A DNA stretch of 64,000 nucleotides from Burkholderiales bacterium (GCA_025354165.1 JANXNI010000035.1:19376-83375), one strand, 5' to 3'; counted from the stretch's first letter, positions 1 through 9,488 are shown. Made by a program: numbers and translations. The notes: generated from the sequence alone by a model not told the origin.

Positions 1-645
1 ACTGCCATCATCGGCCCGAATGGTGCGGGGAAGAGCACGTTCTTCAACCTGCTTACCGGCGCGATTGCGCCGAGTCAGGGCAAGATTCGTTTTGACGGAC
101 GCGACATCACAGGCATCGCGCAACATGAGTTTGCTCGTATAGGAATTGCCAAGAGCTTTCAAATTACCAACGTTTTCAAGCAGTTGAGCGCTCACGAAAA
201 TGTTCGCGTCGCCGCACAAATGCGCGCCTCGCGGTTTGATTTTTTACGGTCACGAGCAAGTCTGACTGCCGTGAGCAAGAACGCCGATACGTTGTTGGAG
301 CGCGTCGGTCTGGCAGCCCTTGGCAAGCGCCTCGCAGGTGAGCTAGCACACGGGCAACAGCGCTCGCTAGAGATCGCGATGGCCCTGGCCAGCGAGCCGA
401 AATTATTGCTGATGGACGAACCCACTGCAGGGATGTCGCCGGAAGAAACCAGCACCATGATGTCGCTCATCCGTACGTTGTCAACGGAGCGAACCGTGAT
501 TCTGGTCGAGCACAAAATGAAGCTCGTGATGGGTTTGTGCGAACGCCTGATCGTGTTGCATCATGGTGAGCTATTGGCCGAGGGCACGCCGGACGAGATC
601 CGCGCTAATGCTGAAGTTCGACGTGTTTACCTTGGGCAGGGCTAG
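1..645 (+). CDS. livG: Branched-chain amino acid-type ABC transporter ATPase, LivG-like (5' partial)
   Basis: The frame is open from the first base, so about 40 N-terminal residues lie outside the window. The visible 214 residues contain Walker A GPNGAGKST at once, an LAHGQQRSLEIA signature (the LivG-type variant of LSGGQ), Walker B LLLMDEPTAG and an H-loop VEHKM. LivG is one of the two cytoplasmic ATPases driving high-affinity uptake of branched-chain amino acids or related carboxylates and amides. The stop is followed 4 bases later by the livF start, as in liv operons. The substrate cannot be read from the ATPase. An internal TTG at 184 is not the start. Confidence 0.93.
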   Translation, partial: TAIIGPNGAGKSTFFNLLTGAIAPSQGKIRFDGRDITGIAQHEFARIGIAKSFQITNVFKQLSAHENVRVAAQMRASRFDFLRSRASLTAVSKNADTLLERVGLAALGKRLAGELAHGQQRSLEIAMALASEPKLLLMDEPTAGMSPEETSTMMSLIRTLSTERTVILVEHKMKLVMGLCERLIVLHHGELLAEGTPDEIRANAEVRRVYLGQG

Positions 646-649
646 AACT

Positions 650-1360
650 ATGAGCATGCTCAACGTCGAAAAACTCAACGCGTGGTACGACCGGAGTCAC
701 GTCGTCCAGAATTTAACCTTCCATGTTGAACCAGGCGAGGTTGTAACGCTCATGGGTCGCAACGGCGCGGGCAAAACCACGACGCTGCGCACGATCATGG
801 GACTGCTGGAAAAGTGCACGGGAAACGTGAGTTTTGACGCACAGCAGATGCTGGGAAAACCTGCCCATATTCGCTTTCACTCAGGGCTCGCTTATGTTCC
901 CGAAGATCGGCGCATCGTGGCGGGCCTGACAGTGCGCGAAAACCTGCAGCTGGGCCTGATCGCCAGCGCTGCGCGCGCGCATACTAACGCGATGATCGAA
1001 GAGATCGCGCAGACGTTCCCAAGGCTTAAAGAGCGGCTAAATCAGGAGGCGACTTCGCTCTCGGGTGGTGAACAGCAAATGCTTGCCATCGCCCGCGCCA
1101 TGATGGCGAAGCCGAAAATGATTTTGCTTGACGAGCCGTCAGAAGGCGTGATGCCCGTGCTCGTCGACGAGATGTTCGAGTTGTTCTCGCGCATGAAAAA
1201 TCAGGGCACGACGATCTTGCTGGTTGAACAAAACGTTGAGCGCGCTCTGTCAATTTCGGACCGTGCCTACATCCTCGATCAGGGGCGCATCGTGCACGAA
1301 GGCCGAGCGGCAGATTTGCTGGCAGACGACGAAATTCAGCAGAAATATTGCGCGGTGTAG
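650..1360 (+). CDS. livF: Branched-chain amino acid-type ABC transporter ATPase, LivF-like
   Basis: A 236-residue cytoplasmic ATPase, the usual LivF length. It has Walker A GRNGAGKTT, signature LSGGEQQMLAIARA, Walker B LLLDEPSEG and VEQNVE after the D-loop. The ATG at 650 follows the livG stop by 4 bases; a second ATG at 656 is a possible alternative. The frame is open further upstream to 563, but that stretch overlaps livG out of frame and is not expected to be translated. It forms the second ATPase of a LIV-type transporter with the upstream gene. Confidence 0.93.
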   Translation: MSMLNVEKLNAWYDRSHVVQNLTFHVEPGEVVTLMGRNGAGKTTTLRTIMGLLEKCTGNVSFDAQQMLGKPAHIRFHSGLAYVPEDRRIVAGLTVRENLQLGLIASAARAHTNAMIEEIAQTFPRLKERLNQEATSLSGGEQQMLAIARAMMAKPKMILLDEPSEGVMPVLVDEMFELFSRMKNQGTTILLVEQNVERALSISDRAYILDQGRIVHEGRAADLLADDEIQQKYCAV

Positions 1361-1390
1361 ATATTTGGCCGAGCCGAATAAAATCCGCGT

Positions 1391-2953
1391 ATGACATCGA
1401 CCCACACGCTCACCAACGTCCGCACGCGCTTCGCGCCGTCGCCGACTGGCACTTTGCACCTCGGCAATATTCGCACCGCGTTGTTTGCCTGGGCGTTTGC
1501 TCGCCACCATAAGGGCCAATTCATTCTGCGCATCGAAGACACCGATCTTGAGCGCTCATCCGAATCGAGCGCCAACGGCATCCTGCGCGATATGGCCTGG
1601 CTTGGCATGGACATTGACGAGGGCCCGTTCTACCAGATGCAGCGCATGCCGCGCTATCGCGAAGTGGTCGCCGAAATGCTCGCCGATGGCCGCGCGTATC
1701 ACTGCTACATGAGCGTGGAAGAGCTTGATGCCCTGCGCGAAACGCAAAAAGCCAACGGCAGCAAACCCCGCTACGACGGGCGCTGGCGTCCCGAGAACGT
1801 GGCGAAGCTCGGGCTCAAGAAGCGTGAGGGCGCGTTACCCGTGATCCGCTTCCGTAACCCGGATGAAGGTGTCGTTGCCTGGAACGACGCGGTAAAAGGT
1901 CACATCGAAATCGCCAACACTGAGCTGGACGATCTGGTCATCGCACGGCCCGCGCCTGTGGGCGAAGTGGGCGTGCCTACGTACAACTTCTGTGTGGTGG
2001 TAGATGATGTCGACATGGCAATCACGCACGTCATTCGCGGTGACGGGCATGTCATGAACACGCCGCGTCAAATCAACATCTTCCGCGCATTGGGCAAAGA
2101 GCCACCAGTGTTCGGCCACACACCTACCGTGCTAGGCAGCGACGGAGAAAAGCTCTCCAAGCGCCACGGTGCAACTGGCTTGAACGAGTACGCTGCGAAT
2201 GGCTACCTGCCCGAAACCGTCGTCAATGGGCTCGCTCGCCTCGGCTGGTCGCACGGTGACGATGAAATTTTCTCGCCGCAGCAACTGGTCGAATGGTTCA
2301 ACCTTGAATCGCTCACGCCGTCGCCTGCGCGCTTTGATACCGAGAAGTTTGAATGGCTCAATGGTGAGCACATCAAACGGCTACCCGTCGAAGATTTGGC
2401 GAAGCGGTTGCAGCCGTTTCTCGTCGCCGAAGGTTACGAATTGGCCGCTGGGCCATCGGTACTTGCGGTTGCGGAGCTGCTTCGCGAGCGCGCGCCAACG
2501 CTCAAGAAAATGGCAGAGATGGCGCGTTATTGCTACATCGCACCCATCACCAACCCGATACGCGTGATGATGCAGCTGGCGGCCGTGACCGCGTCCGTTG
2601 GCACGTTGCTCAGGCAACAGGAAGAACATGTTGCGGCGGCAGAATTGGCGGCGCGGCAAGAGCTCGCGGCGATGGAGCAGGGCGCGAAATCACTTGCGTT
2701 GATAGAGCAGCATCTGACCGATGCCAACAAGCCCGCGATTGAATGGGTGAAGCAGCAACTGAGCACCGTGGAATGGAACAAGCCAGCGATTGCTGCGCTG
2801 CTGAAAGAAGCGCAAACAAAGTTCACGGTGAAGACACCGCAAGTCATGATGCCGTTACGAGTGTTGCTGACGGGAAGCGCTCAGGCCCCGGCGGTAGACG
2901 CGCTCTTGCTTACGCTTGGGCGTGAAACTTCGCTTCAGCGGATAGTTGTTTGA
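1391..2953 (+). CDS. gltX: Glutamate--tRNA ligase
   Basis: A class I aminoacyl-tRNA synthetase that charges tRNA-Glu in the cytoplasm. The HIGH-type motif appears near the N-terminus as APSPTGTLHLGNIRTALF and the KMSKS-type motif as GEKLSKRHGA around residue 255. At 520 residues it is longer than many bacterial GltX proteins (about 465-490), with the extra length in the alpha-helical anticodon-binding C-terminus. The ATG at 1391 lies 30 bases after livF, but the two are functionally unrelated. It is followed by a palindromic intergenic region and converging minus-strand genes. Confidence 0.95.
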   Translation: MTSTHTLTNVRTRFAPSPTGTLHLGNIRTALFAWAFARHHKGQFILRIEDTDLERSSESSANGILRDMAWLGMDIDEGPFYQMQRMPRYREVVAEMLADGRAYHCYMSVEELDALRETQKANGSKPRYDGRWRPENVAKLGLKKREGALPVIRFRNPDEGVVAWNDAVKGHIEIANTELDDLVIARPAPVGEVGVPTYNFCVVVDDVDMAITHVIRGDGHVMNTPRQINIFRALGKEPPVFGHTPTVLGSDGEKLSKRHGATGLNEYAANGYLPETVVNGLARLGWSHGDDEIFSPQQLVEWFNLESLTPSPARFDTEKFEWLNGEHIKRLPVEDLAKRLQPFLVAEGYELAAGPSVLAVAELLRERAPTLKKMAEMARYCYIAPITNPIRVMMQLAAVTASVGTLLRQQEEHVAAAELAARQELAAMEQGAKSLALIEQHLTDANKPAIEWVKQQLSTVEWNKPAIAALLKEAQTKFTVKTPQVMMPLRVLLTGSAQAPAVDALLLTLGRETSLQRIVV

Positions 2954-3005
2954 TGTTTACGACACGGTGGATGTGTTTGTAAACACACCTCTCCGAAATG
3001 CCGTC

Positions 3006-3042
3006 CCCCTCACCCTGACCCTCTCCCGCCGGGGGAGAGGGG
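3006..3042. repeat. CCCTCACCCTGACCCTCTCCC-type palindromic intergenic repeat
   Basis: A C-rich arm followed by a complementary GGGGGAGAGGGG arm forms a strong hairpin. Sequences of this kind are dispersed in many proteobacterial intergenic regions. It lies between the converging gltX and gor genes and could also act as a bidirectional terminator. Just upstream, at 2972-2987, is a separate perfect palindrome (TGTGTTT-GT-AAACACA) of unknown role. Confidence 0.6.
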
Positions 3043-3103
3043 ACAGGACATAGTGCCACCGGGAACGGATTGCCTGATTATCTGTGCGGCTGTCGTTAAC
3101 GAA

Positions 3104-4468
3104 TCAACTCACCGCCGTCCGCATCGTCACAAATTCCTCAGCCGCCGTTGGATGAATGCCAATCGTGCTGTCGAATGTGGCTTTCGTCGCGCCTGCTTTC
3201 ATCGCCACGGCAAAGCCCTGCACGATTTCACCCGCATCTGAACCGACCATGTGGAGACCGACGACACGGTCGCTTGCGGTGTCGACAATCAGCTTCATAA
3301 ACACGCGCTCCGTGCTGCCGCTAAGCGTATGTTTGAGCGGTTTGAAGTCAGTTTTGAAGACAGTGACGTCACCATACTTCGTGCGTGCATCGGCTTCGCT
3401 GTAGCCAACGGTTCCGATGTTCGGGTGCGTGAATACGGCGGTCGGAATGAACTGGTAACTCATGCCGCGCAAGTTGTCGCCGAACAGGTGATCCACCAGC
3501 TTCATCGCCTCGCCCAGCGCCACTGGCGTTAGCTGAATCCGTGCTGTGACGTCACCCAGCGCGTAGATCGAATCGATGTTCGTCTGATAGTCATCGTTAA
3601 CTTTGATTGCGCCATGCTTGTCCTGAGCAATGCCCAGTTGTTCGATGCCCATGCCCGCTACGTGCGGCACTCTGCCGGTCGCGTAAAGAATGCTATCAAC
3701 CATCACGTTGCCGCCGTCGAGCAAAGTGACTTGCAGTCCTTCTGCAGTCTTCACGACGCTCTTGACTTCGCTGTTCACGCGCAAAGAAACGCCAAACTTT
3801 TTCATCTCGGACGCGACGAAACTGCGCACCTCATGATCGAAGCCGCGCAGAATTTGCTCGCCACGATAGAGCTGCGTCACCTTCGAGCCAAGGCCATTGA
3901 AAATCGATGCGAATTCGCATGCGATATATCCACCGCCCACTACGAGCAAGCGCTTTGGAAACGGATCAAGATCAAACATTGCGTCAGACGTAAGAACGTA
4001 TTCGCGACCTGGGAACTCGGGCACGCTCGGCTTGCCGCCGGTCGCAATCAGAATGTGCTTTGCCGTGAACCGCTCTGATCTGCCAGGGTGAACGAACTGC
4101 ACGGTGTGTGCATCCAGAAGGCTCGCCCAGCCCGCCATCACCTTGACGCCCGAGCCCGTCAGCAGATTTTCATAAATCCCGTTAAGTCGCGAAATTTCTT
4201 TGGCGCGATTCGCCTTCAGCACGTTCCAGTCAAAGCGCGGCGCATCGCCCTGCCAGCCGAATCCATGCGACTCTTCAAACGCTTCTGCGAAATGCGCGGC
4301 GTAGCTATAGAGTTTTTTCGGAATGCAGCCCACATTGACGCAGGTGCCGCCCAGCGCGCCCACCTCTGCAAGCGCCACGCGCGCACCGCGCTGCGCCGCC
4401 ATGCGCGCCGCGCGAACGCCGCCGCTACCGCCGCCAATGACGAAGAGGTCAAAATCAAAATCGGACAT
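3104..4468 (-). CDS. gor: Glutathione-disulfide reductase
   Basis: An FAD/NADPH disulfide oxidoreductase of 454 residues that reduces oxidised glutathione in the cytoplasm. It shows the N-terminal FAD dinucleotide fold GGGSGG, the redox-active pair in GGTCVNVGCIPKK, a second GGGYIACEFA NADPH fold, and the C-terminal catalytic HPTAAEEFV motif. The ATG at 4468 is preceded by GGGGA at a suitable distance; a GTG one codon upstream is possible. ppk2 lies 64 bases upstream on the same strand, so the two could be cotranscribed. Two glutathione S-transferase genes lie elsewhere in the window. Confidence 0.94.
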   Translation of the reverse strand: MSDFDFDLFVIGGGSGGVRAARMAAQRGARVALAEVGALGGTCVNVGCIPKKLYSYAAHFAEAFEESHGFGWQGDAPRFDWNVLKANRAKEISRLNGIYENLLTGSGVKVMAGWASLLDAHTVQFVHPGRSERFTAKHILIATGGKPSVPEFPGREYVLTSDAMFDLDPFPKRLLVVGGGYIACEFASIFNGLGSKVTQLYRGEQILRGFDHEVRSFVASEMKKFGVSLRVNSEVKSVVKTAEGLQVTLLDGGNVMVDSILYATGRVPHVAGMGIEQLGIAQDKHGAIKVNDDYQTNIDSIYALGDVTARIQLTPVALGEAMKLVDHLFGDNLRGMSYQFIPTAVFTHPNIGTVGYSEADARTKYGDVTVFKTDFKPLKHTLSGSTERVFMKLIVDTASDRVVGLHMVGSDAGEIVQGFAVAMKAGATKATFDSTIGIHPTAAEEFVTMRTAVS

Positions 4469-4532
4469 CACACATCCCCAACACGTAATGATCGATAGTA
4501 TGGCCGATCAGCGTAAGGCTTACGCCGCGTGG

Positions 4533-5342
4533 CTAAACCACCACGACTTTTGATAGATCCTGCTCGGGCGGCGGGTACTGCGGATTGATTTTTTCGAGCG
4601 CATTGGCCAGCAACTGCGCAACATAGGCGTTGCGGGTTGAATTGGAGTTTGCCGGAATGATGTTCCACGGTGCGTGTTCGGTGCTGGTCGCGCGGATCGC
4701 GTCCTCGTACGCTGTCATGTACTCATCCCAGTGCTTGCGTTCTTCGAGATCAGCCATGCTGAATTTGTATTGTTTCGCCGGATCGGTGCGGCGCTCTTCC
4801 AGTCGCTTCGCCTGCTCATCCTTGCTGATATTCAGCATGCATTTGATGATCACGGTGCCGGTTTCGCTGAGCATGCGCTCAAAGTCGTTGATATGAGCCA
4901 GCCGACGCTTGGCTTCGGCCTCGTCAATCCAGCCGTGCACGCGCGTAATCAGCACGTCTTCGTAGTGACTGCGATTGAAGATAACGATCTCGCCTTTTTG
5001 CGCAACCTCTGCATGCACGCGCCACAGATAGTCATGCGCCAGCTCAAGCGCCGACGGTGCCTTGAACGCTACCACGCGTATTCCCAGCGGATTAACCGAG
5101 TTAAAAACCGCCTTCACCGTACCGTCTTTGCCCGACGTGTCCATACCCTGAAGGACGAGCAATATCTTGGTCTTTTTCTCAGCCGCGAAGCGATCCTGAA
5201 GACCGTTCAGCTCGATGCTCAACTTGTCAGTCAGCGCGACGCGAGCGCTCTTTCCGTCGGGAAGTCCGGTTCGATCTTCCGGGTCTCGCTTGGCCAGTTT
5301 GAATTTATCGCCTGCTGGCGCCTTTAGAAACTCCACTCCCAT
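4533..5342 (-). CDS. ppk2: Polyphosphate kinase 2 family phosphotransferase
   Basis: A 269-residue PPK2-family enzyme, which transfers phosphate between polyphosphate and nucleotides. Walker A is seen as GMDTSGKDG and the lid/Walker B region as FNRSHYEDVLITRVHG, followed by the conserved KQYKFSMADLEER and NIIPANSNSTRN-like stretch. The frame is open to 5495, but ATG at 5342 is chosen because GGAGATGT lies just upstream and the extra 51 residues look unrelated to the family. Whether it prefers AMP, ADP or GDP is not visible. It probably shares a transcript with gor. Confidence 0.92.
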   Translation of the reverse strand: MGVEFLKAPAGDKFKLAKRDPEDRTGLPDGKSARVALTDKLSIELNGLQDRFAAEKKTKILLVLQGMDTSGKDGTVKAVFNSVNPLGIRVVAFKAPSALELAHDYLWRVHAEVAQKGEIVIFNRSHYEDVLITRVHGWIDEAEAKRRLAHINDFERMLSETGTVIIKCMLNISKDEQAKRLEERRTDPAKQYKFSMADLEERKHWDEYMTAYEDAIRATSTEHAPWNIIPANSNSTRNAYVAQLLANALEKINPQYPPPEQDLSKVVVV

Positions 5343-5519
5343 CACATCTCCAAATCGCGCTTGAATCGCCGAATTCTGGCCACTCGCTGGGCCGTGTGCA
5401 TCGATTAGACACTGCCTGCAACGTTGCTCGCCGCGCTTCGGACACTTCAAACTTGCTGCGCTCGTCACCGCGATGTGGTTGATCTGTGCAACCACACGAC
5501 CACACGCTCAAATCGACAA

Positions 5520-5555
5520 AACTATACTTATAGTTCTGCGTCAGCTATGCTGACG
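5520..5555. promoter_or_regulatory. Two perfect palindromes upstream of the catabolic cluster
   Basis: AACTATA-CT-TATAGTT (5520-5535) is followed at once by CGTCAGC-TAT-GCTGACG (5539-5555). Both are perfect 7-bp inverted repeats, placed 35-70 bases before the first gene of the ring-cleavage cluster. The first overlaps a TATACT that could be a -10 box. A GntR/UTRA regulator is the last gene of the cluster and is the natural candidate to bind here; GntR operators are short AT-centred palindromes. Binding is inference. Confidence 0.6.
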
Positions 5556-5589
5556 GTCAACGCACCACTCGAAACAGCTGAAGCTACGC

Positions 5590-6582
5590 ATGGCAAAACT
5601 GAATCTCACCGTCGCTACATGGGACTATGACCGTGTTCGCCCATTGGTCGATGGTCGAGTTCGCATCGAAGGTTGCGACGTTAACTACATCGTCATGCCT
5701 GTCGAGGAGTGCTTTCATCGCGCTTACTTCCACAGCGAGTTTGACGTTGCGGAAATTGGGTTAAGTCCCTACCTGATTGCGCTGTCACGGGGGATCGCGC
5801 CGTACGTTGCGCTGCCGGTTTTTCTCTCGCGCATGTTCAGGCATTCGGCGATTTACATCCGCACCGACCGTGGCATCAACGGCCCCGCGGACCTGCGTGG
5901 AAAACGGGTGGGTGTGCCCGAATATCAGATGTCCGCCGTACTGTGGGCACGTGGATTTCTCAAGGACGAGTACGGCATTTCCGCTGCGGATATACAGTGG
6001 GTTCAAGGCGGTCTCGAAGCGCACGGTCGCAAAGACAAGTTTCCGCTGAATCTGCCAGAGGGATTTCCACTCGCATGGGCACCTGAGGGCAAATCGCTTG
6101 CAACGCTTCTTGCGGACGGTGAACTGGACGCCGTGATTTCGGCGCGTGCGCCCTCTTGCTACGCATCAGGCAACCCGTTCGTAGCGCGCATGTTCCCGGA
6201 CTACCGCGCTGAGGAAAAGAGCTACTACCGACGGACGGGCCTGTTCCCGATCATGCATGCGCTCGGCATTCGCAATGAGTTACATGCGCAGCAGCCCTGG
6301 CTTGCCGCAAGCGTGATGAAAGCGTTTACTGAGGCCAAACGCATCGCTGATGCAGATTTGCAGGAAGTCACTGCGCTGAAGATCGGCTTGCCGTGGGTCG
6401 GCGCAGAGCTGGAGTCAACGCAAGCCGTGATGGGGCAGGACTTCTGGCCGTACGGCATTAGCTCGAACCGTAAAACACTGGAGGCGATGCTGCGCTACTC
6501 GTTTGAACAGGGTTTGGCAGTGCGCGAACTCAAAGTCGAAGAAGTATTTGTGGCTAGCACGCATGAAGCGGTGCACGTTTGA
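5590..6582 (+). CDS. 4,5-dihydroxyphthalate decarboxylase-like / substrate-binding fold protein
   Basis: A 330-residue protein with the periplasmic-binding fold seen in the 4,5-dihydroxyphthalate decarboxylase (Pht5) family and NMT1/THI5-like binding proteins. Characteristic stretches are LTVATWDYDRVRPLVDGRV near the start, FDVAEIGLSPYL, and GKRVGVPEYQMSA around residue 100. No signal peptide is visible, which favours a cytoplasmic enzyme over a transport binding protein. It is the first gene of a cluster with an extradiol dioxygenase, a hydrolase and a Bug protein, so decarboxylation of an aromatic acid before ring cleavage is plausible. The true substrate is unknown. Confidence 0.78.
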   Translation: MAKLNLTVATWDYDRVRPLVDGRVRIEGCDVNYIVMPVEECFHRAYFHSEFDVAEIGLSPYLIALSRGIAPYVALPVFLSRMFRHSAIYIRTDRGINGPADLRGKRVGVPEYQMSAVLWARGFLKDEYGISAADIQWVQGGLEAHGRKDKFPLNLPEGFPLAWAPEGKSLATLLADGELDAVISARAPSCYASGNPFVARMFPDYRAEEKSYYRRTGLFPIMHALGIRNELHAQQPWLAASVMKAFTEAKRIADADLQEVTALKIGLPWVGAELESTQAVMGQDFWPYGISSNRKTLEAMLRYSFEQGLAVRELKVEEVFVASTHEAVHV

Positions 6583-6635
6583 ACGAGCTGTCGCCAACGC
6601 TGCGCAGCTCATTGCATAAAAAATATGGAGGTTCG

Positions 6636-7601
6636 ATGGATGTACAACTGATCTGTTGCTCACACAGCCCGCTGATGTTGACGGATATTGAGCCGTCACA
6701 GCCAGCACTACAACAAAGTTTCCTGTCGACGATGGCCGAGGTGTCCGCCGAGTTGCACGCGTTCAAACCGGACCTCGTCGTCGCTTTCGGCCCCGATCAT
6801 TTCAACGGCTTCTTTTACGACTTGATGCCGCCGTATTGCATCGGTTTCGCGGCGGAAGGAACGTCCGACTGGGGGATCGCTGGTGGGCCATTGCGCGTGC
6901 CAAAAGCGCTGGCGATGGCGTGTGCACAGCACCTGCAAAGTCACGCGTTCGATGTCTGCGTGTCGCACGACATGCGCATTGATCACGGATCAACGATTTC
7001 TCTCATTCAGCTCGCGGGCGCGCTCGCTCGATATGACGTGCTGCCGGTATTCATTAACTGCGCCGCCGATTTGCGGCCAGCGATGTCGCGCATGCGTGAG
7101 CTAGGTGCAGAGATCGGTAGATTTCTAGCAGGACAAAACAAACGCATTGCCTTCATCGGTTCCGGTGGTCTTTCTCACGATCCACCGACCCCGCGACTGG
7201 CGAGCACGACCTCCGCGATTGCGGCACGTCTGATCAAGCGCGCCGTGCCGACTGCGGACGAATTGCATGCGCGTGAGACTCGTGTGATGAAGGCGGCGCG
7301 CGACCTGGTCGCTGGTAAAGGCCCCTGCATGCCCCCCAATGAAACATGGGATCGAAAATTTCTTGACACGATTGGGCATTTCGACGCCACCGCACTGGAC
7401 GCCATCAGAGATGAAGAAATTGATCGCGACGCTGGTTTCGGTGGACACGAGGTGCGCACATGGGTTGCCGCGAGCGCGGCGGCTCACGCACTGGCCGACT
7501 TACGTCCGGTAGTGCGTCACTATTCGGTGATCCCAGAGTGGCTAACCGGCATGGGCATCATGACGGCGAGTGGCGTCCAGAAGGAGGCGCTTGATGCATG
7601 A
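6636..7601 (+). CDS. MhpB-like class III extradiol ring-cleavage dioxygenase
   Basis: A 321-residue protein similar in length and sequence pattern to MhpB, the 3-(2,3-dihydroxyphenyl)propionate dioxygenase. Conserved features include CCSHSPL at the N-terminus (metal-ligand region), FGPDHFNGFFYDLMPP, the RIDHG motif, FIGSGGLSHDPP and a C-terminal IPEWLTGMG. Such enzymes open catechol rings meta to a hydroxyl using Fe(II). ATG at 6636 has GGAGG 4 bases upstream; an open frame from TTG 6579 is rejected. The downstream hydrolase overlaps its stop, consistent with translational coupling. The mhpA/mhpD/E/F partners are absent, so the substrate may differ from MhpB. Confidence 0.85.
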   Translation: MDVQLICCSHSPLMLTDIEPSQPALQQSFLSTMAEVSAELHAFKPDLVVAFGPDHFNGFFYDLMPPYCIGFAAEGTSDWGIAGGPLRVPKALAMACAQHLQSHAFDVCVSHDMRIDHGSTISLIQLAGALARYDVLPVFINCAADLRPAMSRMRELGAEIGRFLAGQNKRIAFIGSGGLSHDPPTPRLASTTSAIAARLIKRAVPTADELHARETRVMKAARDLVAGKGPCMPPNETWDRKFLDTIGHFDATALDAIRDEEIDRDAGFGGHEVRTWVAASAAAHALADLRPVVRHYSVIPEWLTGMGIMTASGVQKEALDA

Positions 7602-8454
7602 AGCGCCAGGCACAACCGGCAAGCTGCAGTCCGGTGACGTAGAAATTTTCTATCGAAAGTTTGGATCACTGGGCGCGACACCGATCCTGATACTGCACGG
7701 GCTATCCTATTTTTCGTACGATTGGATCGACGTCGCAAAACGACTGAGTCACGACCGTGAAGTGGTGGCGATGGATTTGCGCGGTTTTGGCGATTCCGGA
7801 TGGAGCTCGTATGGCGACTATGGATTGCGAACGTTCGCTGCAGACGTGATTGCGTTGCTGGATCACCTGCAATGGCCCAAAGCCAACCTGCTGGGCCATT
7901 CAATGGGTGGCCGGATAGCGTTCTGCACGGCTGCATGGAACAGCACGCGGATCGAACGACTTGCGCTTGCTGATTTCGCGCCCGACGTGGCAGCGGCCGG
8001 ACGGCGCAAAGTGGCCGAGCGTATCGGACGGCAACCTGACTGGTTCACTACTGTCGACGAAGCGCTCACGTATCACGGACACTCGGCGACGCTGCCAGCG
8101 GAAGATCCAGTCCGGCAGCGCTTTGAACTTTTCTTGAGACAAGAAGAACAGGGCCTGCGGCTCAAGCGCGATCTCTATTTCCGCGACAGCTTTGCCGAGA
8201 TTCTGCGGACTGGAAAAGCGCAACCGACCGGCGTCGATTTGTGGCAATTGCTGTCGGACCTTAAGGCGCCAACGCTCTTTATGCGCGGCGCGACGTCGGA
8301 CATGTTTGCCGCAGAAACGGTCGCGAAGATTCACGCCACAGCGCCCTGCGCGGAAGTCATTGAGCTTCCCGGTGGACACGATATGTTGAACGACGCGCCC
8401 GACGAATTGATAGCCGCCACAGAGCGGTTCTTCGCTGGCATCCAGTCCGCATGA
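7594..8454 (+). CDS. Alpha/beta-fold hydrolase, possibly a C-C bond hydrolase
   Basis: A 286-residue alpha/beta hydrolase. It has an HGLSYFSYDW oxyanion-hole region, DLRGFGDSG, the nucleophile elbow GHSMGG (Ser), and a C-terminal PGGHDML with the catalytic His; an acid lies in the RGATSDMF region. Adjacent to an extradiol dioxygenase, it would fit an MhpC-like hydrolase that splits the ring-cleavage product, but the sequence alone also fits esterases and haloperoxidase-like hydrolases. ATG at 7594 has AAGGAGG upstream and overlaps the dioxygenase stop by 8 bases. Confidence 0.85.
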   Translation: MHEAPGTTGKLQSGDVEIFYRKFGSLGATPILILHGLSYFSYDWIDVAKRLSHDREVVAMDLRGFGDSGWSSYGDYGLRTFAADVIALLDHLQWPKANLLGHSMGGRIAFCTAAWNSTRIERLALADFAPDVAAAGRRKVAERIGRQPDWFTTVDEALTYHGHSATLPAEDPVRQRFELFLRQEEQGLRLKRDLYFRDSFAEILRTGKAQPTGVDLWQLLSDLKAPTLFMRGATSDMFAAETVAKIHATAPCAEVIELPGGHDMLNDAPDELIAATERFFAGIQSA

Positions 8455-8498
8455 ATGTGCCAAACAAAGCTTCACACAGAGACACAATGGAGGACGAT

Positions 8499-9488
8499 AT
8501 GAATAAATTTAGAACAGAGAAATTACTTCACGCAGGCGCTGCGGCGCTGATCGCGCTTGCACTCACATCAGTGGCAAGCGCCGACGACTACCCGTCGAAA
8601 GCGATTCGGCTGGTCGTGCCATTCCCCGCTGGCGGCGGCATTGACGCCACGGCACGCATGATCGCCCAGAGCCTTGGCGAAGGGCTCAAGCAATCGGTGG
8701 TGATTGACAACCGGCCGGGTGCCAACGGAATGATTGGCACCGATATCGTTGCCAAGGCCCCACCGGATGGTTACACGCTTTTACTCGTTGATCGCGGCGC
8801 GCTCGGAATCAATCCGAGTCTGTACAAAAAGCTGCCGTACGACGCCAACAAAGACTTCGACTATTTGGGCATTGCAGTGTGGTCACCGTACGTACTGATC
8901 GCCAACCCCAAAGTGCCAGCCGCCACATTCCCCGAGCTAGTTCAATACGCGAAGAAGAATCCCGGCAAGGTCAACTACGCAAGCTTTGGCAATGGCAGCA
9001 TGCCGCAGTTCGGAATGGAATCACTGAACAGCCAGTTCGGGATATCGACGACGCACGTGCCTTACAAAGGCGGCGCTCCGGCCATGACGGCAACGTTGGC
9101 GGGCGAGGTTGACGTGACGCTTTCATCGCTCGGCCTGGTGCTGGGCGGCATTAGGGACGGACGCCTGAAAGGCCTGGTGATCGGTGCCGCAAAGCGCTCG
9201 CCGCTGCTGCCACAAGTCGCCGCCATCACCGAGGTGGGTGGCAGTGAAAACACCGTTCCGTCCACCTACTTTGGCTTTGCATTTCCCGCCGGTACGCCCA
9301 AGGCCATCAGCCAGCGGTTGATCACTGAAATACGTCGCGTGCTCGCGATGCCTGACGTCATTGATCGCATGACGCGTGGTGGATTCGAGGCGGGCAAGAT
9401 GTCTCCTGAAGATATGGTCGCGACCGTCAGGCAGGACGTCGTTAATTTCGGCAAACAGGCGGCATCGCTTGGCATTCAGCCCGAATAA
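8499..9488 (+). CDS. Bug/TctC-family tripartite tricarboxylate transporter substrate-binding protein
   Basis: A periplasmic solute-binding protein of 329 residues with signal peptide MNKFRTEKLLHAGAAALIAL... cut near ASA-DDYP. The family hallmarks follow: YPSKAIRLVVPFPAGGGIDA, IDNRPGANGMIGT, APPDGYTLLL and HVPYKGGAPAMTA. ATG 8499 has GGAGG 5 bases upstream; an ATG at 8451 that overlaps the hydrolase stop gives a less natural N-terminus. No TctA/TctB membrane genes are present, which is common for the many orphan Bug proteins of betaproteobacteria. It probably captures the aromatic or carboxylic acid used by the cluster. Confidence 0.9.
   Translation: MNKFRTEKLLHAGAAALIALALTSVASADDYPSKAIRLVVPFPAGGGIDATARMIAQSLGEGLKQSVVIDNRPGANGMIGTDIVAKAPPDGYTLLLVDRGALGINPSLYKKLPYDANKDFDYLGIAVWSPYVLIANPKVPAATFPELVQYAKKNPGKVNYASFGNGSMPQFGMESLNSQFGISTTHVPYKGGAPAMTATLAGEVDVTLSSLGLVLGGIRDGRLKGLVIGAAKRSPLLPQVAAITEVGGSENTVPSTYFGFAFPAGTPKAISQRLITEIRRVLAMPDVIDRMTRGGFEAGKMSPEDMVATVRQDVVNFGKQAASLGIQPE

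Noticed and set aside
2972..2987. Perfect palindrome TGTGTTT-GT-AAACACA after gltX
   Set aside because: It lies between converging gene ends with no promoter to regulate; no T-run follows, so neither operator nor terminator is well supported.
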